Assembly (NCBI GenBank): GCA_014728685.1
Contig: WJLG01000106.1
Location: forward strand, 1-10,158
Source of the DNA: Candidatus Falkowiibacteriota bacterium
GTDB lineage: Bacteria; Patescibacteriota; Patescibacteriia; Patescibacteriales; WJLG01
Length of the DNA stretch: 10,158 nt
Direction of reading: 5' to 3'
Both the position numbers and the translations under genes were made by a program. The notes beneath the pieces were generated by a model that did not search any database, was not told the origin of the DNA, and saw only the letters and a program-made list of their open reading frames with translations. Below, one piece after another: positions 5,525 through 10,158 of the stretch (the first letter of the stretch is position 1; each line of letters begins with the position of its first letter).

Positions 5525-5553
5525 TTGACAAAAAGTTATATTTATGATATAAA
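5525..5553 (+). promoter_or_regulatory. Promoter of intergenic RNA 3
   Basis: TTGACA (5525-5530), 17 nt, TATAAA (5548-5553), again with ATGA just before the -10 box. The predicted start is near 5560, about 50 nt after the end of RNA 2. Confidence 0.8.
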
Positions 5554-5559
5554 TATAAG

Positions 5560-5827
5560 ATGTACTTTTTACATATAGATTAGCGGCAGGCTTTTAGCCT
5601 GTCTATAATCGGCGGCGGCCGGGTAAAAGCCCCCGGCAAAACAGAAGGTATTGTAGCTCGTGCCACCGAGCCTCACGTCAATCTTTCCGAATTTCTAAAA
5701 ACAAAGTGGCAACCGATTCGCGAAAACTCGTAGGAAATTCGGAAGCGAGGAGAATCCTCATGATAAGAGACCCCCCGATGTGAGTGATTTATAAGCCTGA
5801 GCAAATATTGTTCAGGCTTCTTTTTTT
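5560..5827 (+). ncRNA. Structured intergenic RNA 3 with probable kissing loop (about 268 nt)
   Basis: Helices from 5' to 3': ATGTA/TACAT near the 5' end (about 5560-5574); GATTA/TAATC (5578-5582/5606-5610) over GGCAGGCT/AGCCTGTC (5585-5592/5596-5603); GCCGGG/CCCGGC (5618-5623/5632-5637); GCTCG/CGAGC (5656-5660/5667-5671) with loop TGCCAC. A three-way junction follows: it is closed by CTCACGTC/GATGTGAG (5672-5679/5777-5784, one G-U), and contains a perfect 11-bp stem (5685-5695/5734-5744) with a 38-nt loop plus GAGGA/TCCTC (5747-5759). The loop TGCCAC (5661-5666) is exactly complementary to GTGGCA (5706-5711) inside the 38-nt loop. The conserved SRP RNA apical motif, tmRNA signatures and common riboswitch cores are not seen. 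It could be a trans-acting RNA or, if the terminator is conditional, a leader for the exporter gene starting 42 nt later. Confidence 0.75.
5793..5827 (+). terminator. Intrinsic terminator of RNA 3
   Basis: AAGCCTGAGCAA (5793-5804) pairs with TTGTTCAGGCTT (5808-5819), a 12-bp stem with one G-U pair and a three-base loop, followed by C and seven T residues. It lies between RNA 3 and the exporter gene. Confidence 0.92.
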
Positions 5828-5857
5828 GATTAATTTTGAAAAAAAGTATATTATAAA
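5826..5857 (+). promoter_or_regulatory. Weak candidate promoter of the ABC exporter
   Basis: TTGATT (5826-5831) with either TATATT (5847-5852, 15-bp spacing) or TATAAA (5852-5857, 20-bp spacing). Both spacings are off the optimum. If used, the leader would be only about 5-10 nt. The alternative is read-through of the RNA 3 terminator. Confidence 0.35.
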
Positions 5858-5868
5858 TTCATAAGCAT

Positions 5869-7629
5869 ATGAAACATAAAGTTGGGAAAACAATATCAAT
5901 ATATTGGAAATACGCATCCCGGCACAAGCCGCTATTTTTTTTCATATTCATCGCTTCATCTATAGCGGCGGCTTTGAATTCCATCATCCCTTTGTATCTG
6001 AAAAGATTGCTGGATCTGATCGCCGGCTCGGAGATCAGTGATGAGATCTATAAGAGCGCGCTTTGGATTTTAGCCTTTATGGCGATATTTGAGATCGGAC
6101 GCTGGGCATTCAACAGAATGGCCTCTTTTTCCGAAATACGATTTTTGGCCCGCACGATCGCAGAGATCTCAGTGGGAAATTTTTCCTACCTTCATAAGCA
6201 CTCGTTGTCTTTTTTTACGAACAATTTTTCAGGGTCGCTGGTCAAGAAGATGAACTATTTTACCAGAGCTTTGGAAATGATCGTTGATAGCTTGTGTTGG
6301 AGCTTGGTGCCGCTGTTTGTGAATATGTCTATCATTATCAGCGTGCTTTTTTGGCGCAATTGGCTCTTGGGTTTGGGTGTTTTGCTTTGGATGATCCTAT
6401 TCTATACGATCACTTTCTTTTTTTCGCGCTGGAAATATAAGTATGACGTGATCGCCAATGAAGCTATATCAAAAACCACGGGATTTTTGGCCGATACGAT
6501 CACCAATTCAGCTAATGTAAAATTGTTCAACGGCTATAAAAGGGAAGTCGGGCAATATTCAGCATTGCATGAAGATCTAAGAAAGAAGAATCTTTTTGCT
6601 TGGAATATGGAGGAATTCTTCAATTCCATCACCTCTTTTATGATGATCGCGTTGGAAGTGGGGCTGTTTTTCATGGCCGTTATCTTGTGGAGACAGGGAA
6701 TATTCACAGCCGGTGATTTTGTGATGATCCAGGCCTATGTGATCATGCTGATCATGCAAGGCTGGCATTTCGGGCGCACGATCAGGCATTTGTATCGCGC
6801 TTTTTCAGACTCTGAAGAGATGACCGAGATCCTTCTGAAAGAGCATCAGATCACGAATCATCCGCGAGCCAAGAAATTAAAGGTGGACAAAGGCGGTATT
6901 GAACTCAATAAAGTTTCTTTCAATTATAAAAAGACGCGGAAAATATTCGATCATTTCGATCTCAATATCGATCCGGGTGAGAAGGTGGCCTTGATCGGAC
7001 CTTCCGGCGCAGGCAAGACCACTATAGTAAAATTGCTTTTAAGAAATTATGATATTTCCGGAGGCAGTATTTTGATCGATGGCCAGGATATTGCCAAATG
7101 CACTTTGGAGAGTTTGTGGCGAGCTATCAGCTTGGTGCCTCAAGATCCGATCCTTTTTCATAGGACTTTGATGGAGAATATCCGCTATGGTCGCCCAAGC
7201 GCCAGCGACAAAGAAGTCATTGAAGCATCCAAGAAGGCTCATTGCCATGAATTCATTTCCGAACTATCCGAAGGCTATGACACCTATGTGGGAGAGAGGG
7301 GCATCAAGCTTTCCGGAGGAGAAAGGCAGAGGGTGGCGATCGCCAGAGCGATCTTGAGAAATTCGCCGATCCTTGTTCTGGATGAAGCGACTTCCAGCCT
7401 GGATTCTCAATCCGAGATCTATATTCAAGATGCTTTGGATAAACTGATGAAAGACAAAACCGTGATCGTCATTGCCCATAGATTATCAACTATCAAAAAA
7501 ATGGATAGGATAATTTTCATTGATGAAGGCAAGATACAAGAAGACGGCACGCATGATGAATTAAGCCGCAAGAAGAATGGACATTACGCGCATTTGTGGG
7601 AATTGCAAGCTGGAGGCTTCATAGAGTAG
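5869..7629 (+). CDS. ABC exporter half-transporter (membrane domain fused to ATPase)
   Basis: An MsbA/LmrA-type ABC transporter expected to act as a homodimer in the cytoplasmic membrane, exporting lipids, peptides or drugs using ATP. The 586 residues are typical. The membrane domain (about 1-320) has hydrophobic segments near 22-40, 63-80, 143-160, 162-186, 253-275 and 283-298. The ATPase (about 342-580) has every canonical motif: Walker A GPSGAGKTT (377-385), Q-loop Q425 in LVPQDP, signature LSGGE (481-485), Walker B ILVLDE (501-506) with catalytic E506, D-loop SSLD (509-512) and H537 in IAHRLS. No degenerate site or peptidase domain is seen, and no second half-transporter is adjacent, which supports a homodimer. 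The ATG at 5869 has no Shine-Dalgarno. The gene stands alone between the RNA cluster and a shared terminator; its substrate cannot be read from sequence. Confidence 0.95.
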   Translation: MKHKVGKTISIYWKYASRHKPLFFFIFIASSIAAALNSIIPLYLKRLLDLIAGSEISDEIYKSALWILAFMAIFEIGRWAFNRMASFSEIRFLARTIAEISVGNFSYLHKHSLSFFTNNFSGSLVKKMNYFTRALEMIVDSLCWSLVPLFVNMSIIISVLFWRNWLLGLGVLLWMILFYTITFFFSRWKYKYDVIANEAISKTTGFLADTITNSANVKLFNGYKREVGQYSALHEDLRKKNLFAWNMEEFFNSITSFMMIALEVGLFFMAVILWRQGIFTAGDFVMIQAYVIMLIMQGWHFGRTIRHLYRAFSDSEEMTEILLKEHQITNHPRAKKLKVDKGGIELNKVSFNYKKTRKIFDHFDLNIDPGEKVALIGPSGAGKTTIVKLLLRNYDISGGSILIDGQDIAKCTLESLWRAISLVPQDPILFHRTLMENIRYGRPSASDKEVIEASKKAHCHEFISELSEGYDTYVGERGIKLSGGERQRVAIARAILRNSPILVLDEATSSLDSQSEIYIQDALDKLMKDKTVIVIAHRLSTIKKMDRIIFIDEGKIQEDGTHDELSRKKNGHYAHLWELQAGGFIE

Positions 7630-7644
7630 CTATTTTATAGAATT

Positions 7645-7685
7645 AAAAACACCCGGTTCAGTTCATGATCGGGTGTTTCATTTTT
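7645..7685. terminator. Bidirectional terminator between convergent genes
   Basis: AAACACCCG (7647-7655) pairs exactly with CGGGTGTTT (7670-7678) around a 14-nt loop. TTTTT (7681-7685) follows on the + strand and AAAAA (7645-7649) precedes it, so it serves both the exporter gene ending at 7629 and uvrA ending at 7686. Confidence 0.88.
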
Positions 7686-10158
7686 CTATTTATTGAAGAT
7701 CTTGGTCAGGTATTTGCCAGTGTGGCTTTTTTTGGCCTTGGCCACATCCTTGGGAGTGCCTTCGGCTACGATTTGCCCGCCTTTATCTCCGCCTTCCGGT
7801 CCGAGATCGATGATCCAGTCGGCTGATTTGATAACATCCAGATTGTGTTCGATGATCAAGACAGTATTGCCTTTGTCGACCAATTTGTTCAAAACATTCA
7901 AAAGATTTTTGATATCATCGAAGTGCAGGCCGGTGGTCGGTTCGTCCAAGATGTAGAGCGTTTTGCCGGTGGAGCGGCGAGCAAGTTCGGTGGCCAGCTT
8001 GACCCTTTGCGCTTCACCACCGGAAAGAGTGGTAGCCGGTTGGCCGACTTTGATGTATCCTAATCCGACCTCATTCAAGGTTTTTAATTTTTGATGTATG
8101 GCCGGTATCTTGGAGAAGAAATGCATAGCTTCCTCAACAGTCATATCCAGAACATCGGAAATATTCTTGTCTTTATAATATATTTCCAAAGCTTCCTTAT
8201 TGTATCTTTTTCCATGGCAGACTTCGCATTCCACGTAAATGTCTGGCAAGAATTGCATTTCTATCTTGACCACGCCGTCGCCCGAGCAGGCCTCGCAGCG
8301 TCCGCCCGTCACATTGAAGGAAAAACGCCCGGCCTTGTAGCCTCGGATCTTGGCTTCCGGCAGACTGGCAAACAGATCCCTGATCGGAGTGAAAGCGCCG
8401 GTGTAGGTGGCCGGGTTTGACCTTGGTGTTCGGCCGATCGGCGATTGATCTATATTGATAACCTTGTCGATAGCGGAGATGCCTTCGATCCGATCATGCT
8501 TGCCCGGCATTTCTTTGGCTCGATAGAATTTTTGGGACAAAGCCTTTGCCAAGATATCGTTCATCAAAGTGGATTTGCCCGAGCCGGACACGCCGGTAAT
8601 GGCAATGAATTTTCCCAATGGGAATTCGACGTCTATGTTCTTCAAATTATTCTCGTGCGCGTTGAATATACCCAAGGACAGTCCGTTGCCTGAGCGGAAT
8701 TTTTTTGGTATCGGTATTTCTTTTTTGCCCGAGAGATATTGCCCGGTCAATGATTTGGAATTTTTGGATATTTGCGCCGGTGTTCCCGAGGCGATTATTT
8801 CTCCGCCATGTACGCCCGCGCCCGGACCGACATCGACAACATAATCAGCGGAAGTGATGGTTTCTTCATCATGTTCGACCACGACTACGCTGTTGCCCAG
8901 GTCGCGCAGTTCTTTCAAAGTATCTATTAACTTGTCATTGTCCCTTTGGTGAAGCCCGATGGAGGGCTCGTCGAGTATGTAGAGAACGCCGACCAGCGCC
9001 GAGCCGATCTGAGTAGCCAAGCGTATCCTTTGGGCTTCACCTCCGGAAAGAGTATTAGCGGCTCTATCCAGAGTAAGATAATCCAGTCCCACATTGGAAA
9101 GAAAAGCGAGTCTGGCTCTTATCTCTTTCAATATTTGAGCTGATATTTTTTTATTTTTAGCACTCAAGCTTTTGGCGTTTTCGAGTTCCTGGAAGAATTT
9201 TTTGGCTTGGCCGATATCTTTGGAAGTGATATCATGGATCGAAAGTCCATTGACCTTAACTCCCAGGACTTCTGGTTTGAGCCTTTTGCCCCGGCAGACC
9301 GGGCAGGGAAGGATCCTCATATATTTGCCGATCTCTTTTCTGACATAATCGGACTCCGTTTGTTTGTATCTTCTTTCCAGGTTCGGGATCACGCCTTCGA
9401 AATTGGTCACGAATTCTCCGGAAAAGCGATCACTATCATAGTCCAGTTTGTATTCATTTTTGCCGGTGCCATAGAGAATAGTATCGAGCTGTTTTTTGCT
9501 CAAGTCTTTCAAAGGAGTATTGAGATCAAATCCGTTCTTCTCCGCCACCGTGCCCAAGATCCTTAAAAACCAGGTTTGCGGTCCACCGACATTATGAGAC
9601 ATCGGCTTGATGGCGCCTTGAGCCAGAGTTAGGTTTTTGTTGGCTATCATTTCCGGATCTATTTCCAGCTTGGTGCCGAGACCGTCGCAGTCCGGGCAGG
9701 CTCCATGAGGAGAATTGAAGGAAAAATCCCTTGGTTCAAGCTCCGGTAAAGTGATATCGCAGTCCGGGCAGGCAAAAAGCTTTGAAAAAAGGGTTTCTTT
9801 TTCCCGGCAGAGATCATTTTTTTCATAAGGGCAGATCGAAACAAGCCCATTGGCCAGGTCGACCGCTTTTTCCACTCCTTCGGTCAAGCGGGCCATATCA
9901 TCTTTATTGGTAGAGACTTTGACCTTGTCTATGATGATATCGATGGAATGTTTTTTCTGTTTATCGATATTCATATCCTCAGCCTCTTCTATCGAATACA
10001 CATCGCCATCCAAGCGCAGGCGGGAGAAGCCGGCCTTGGCAATGCCGGAGATGGTATTTTTGTGCTCGCCTTTTTTGTCTTTTATTATCGGAGAAAAGAT
10101 CACGACTTCTTGGTCCTGATATTTTTTGCTTATTTGATTGATTATTTCATCAGTTGAA
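7686..10158 (-). CDS. uvrA: UvrA, excinuclease ABC damage-recognition ATPase (5' end outside window)
   Basis: UvrA dimers find bulky DNA lesions and load UvrB in nucleotide excision repair. The frame runs from the window edge to a TAG at 7688-7686 and shows 823 residues; about 120 N-terminal residues, including the first Walker A, lie beyond 10158. An apparent GTG start at 10103 is internal, since family sequence continues upstream (STDEIINQIS). Visible marks, numbered from the edge: first zinc module CPDC (130-133) and CPDC (154-157); CPVC near 285; first signature LSGGEAQR near 370; Walker B LYILDEP near 392; second Walker A GVSGSGKST (522-530); RSNPATYTG near 579; second zinc module CEAC (621-624) and CEVC (644-647); second signature LSGGEAQR near 711; Walker B LYILDEPTTG near 734. 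No defect is seen. It converges on the ABC exporter gene and shares its terminator. Confidence 0.97.
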   Translation of the reverse strand, partial: STDEIINQISKKYQDQEVVIFSPIIKDKKGEHKNTISGIAKAGFSRLRLDGDVYSIEEAEDMNIDKQKKHSIDIIIDKVKVSTNKDDMARLTEGVEKAVDLANGLVSICPYEKNDLCREKETLFSKLFACPDCDITLPELEPRDFSFNSPHGACPDCDGLGTKLEIDPEMIANKNLTLAQGAIKPMSHNVGGPQTWFLRILGTVAEKNGFDLNTPLKDLSKKQLDTILYGTGKNEYKLDYDSDRFSGEFVTNFEGVIPNLERRYKQTESDYVRKEIGKYMRILPCPVCRGKRLKPEVLGVKVNGLSIHDITSKDIGQAKKFFQELENAKSLSAKNKKISAQILKEIRARLAFLSNVGLDYLTLDRAANTLSGGEAQRIRLATQIGSALVGVLYILDEPSIGLHQRDNDKLIDTLKELRDLGNSVVVVEHDEETITSADYVVDVGPGAGVHGGEIIASGTPAQISKNSKSLTGQYLSGKKEIPIPKKFRSGNGLSLGIFNAHENNLKNIDVEFPLGKFIAITGVSGSGKSTLMNDILAKALSQKFYRAKEMPGKHDRIEGISAIDKVINIDQSPIGRTPRSNPATYTGAFTPIRDLFASLPEAKIRGYKAGRFSFNVTGGRCEACSGDGVVKIEMQFLPDIYVECEVCHGKRYNKEALEIYYKDKNISDVLDMTVEEAMHFFSKIPAIHQKLKTLNEVGLGYIKVGQPATTLSGGEAQRVKLATELARRSTGKTLYILDEPTTGLHFDDIKNLLNVLNKLVDKGNTVLIIEHNLDVIKSADWIIDLGPEGGDKGGQIVAEGTPKDVAKAKKSHTGKYLTKIFNK

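Noticed and set aside
4833..5531. Minus-strand open frames opposite RNAs 1 and 2 (125 and 94 codons)
   Set aside because: They run across + strand promoters and terminator hairpins, have no ribosome-binding site or family motif, and look like chance frames.
4680..5827. Identifying any of the three RNAs as tmRNA, SRP RNA, 6S RNA or RNase P RNA
   Set aside because: GGTTTCGAC and a T-loop (tmRNA), the GGAAG(G/C)AGCA-type apical motif (SRP), a single long bulged hairpin (6S) and GAGGAAAGTCC with GGCTTA (RNase P) were looked for and not found.
10101..10103. GTG as the start of uvrA
   Set aside because: Conserved UvrA sequence continues in frame upstream to the window edge, so this is an internal valine codon.

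Overview
The window is bacterial and looks like part of a Patescibacteria (CPR, Parcubacteria-like) chromosome. This is inferred from compact AT-rich DNA, short gaps inside operons, plain A-runs instead of Shine-Dalgarno sites before most genes, and the style of the UvrA, permease and antiporter proteins. I could not run a taxonomic search, so the phylum is a moderate-confidence guess.

Layout. (1) 2-106: the C-terminal end of an unidentified + strand gene, followed by a perfect 16-bp hairpin. (2) 205-1093: an isolated minus-strand unit encoding a small secreted protein of unknown function. It has its own promoter, Shine-Dalgarno, signal peptide and terminator, and is much GC-richer than the DNA around it. 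(3) 1101-4648: a + strand run of four genes: an aromatic-type amino acid permease, an overlapping CPA-type cation:proton antiporter, a YfcE-like metallophosphoesterase and an inositol-monophosphatase-family phosphatase. (4) 4645-5827: about 1.2 kb with no credible protein gene. It holds three consecutive + strand transcription units, each with a TTGACA promoter at 17-bp spacing, 270-370 nt of strongly base-paired sequence and a textbook intrinsic terminator. (5) 5869-7629: an ABC exporter half-transporter. (6) 7645-7685: a bidirectional terminator. (7) 7686-10158: uvrA on the minus strand, with its N-terminus beyond the window.

The main discovery candidate is the cluster of three non-coding RNAs. 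RNA 2 folds into a closed multi-branched domain (9-bp outer helix, 11-bp inner helix, three hairpins) followed by a 15-bp helix. RNA 3 has a three-way junction, and the complete 6-nt loop of one hairpin is perfectly complementary to a site inside another loop, which suggests a kissing interaction. I could not place any of the three in a known family: the signature strings of tmRNA, SRP RNA and RNase P RNA are absent or only vaguely echoed. They are either very divergent housekeeping RNAs or an undescribed set. The protein genes are otherwise ordinary transport, phosphatase and DNA-repair functions.
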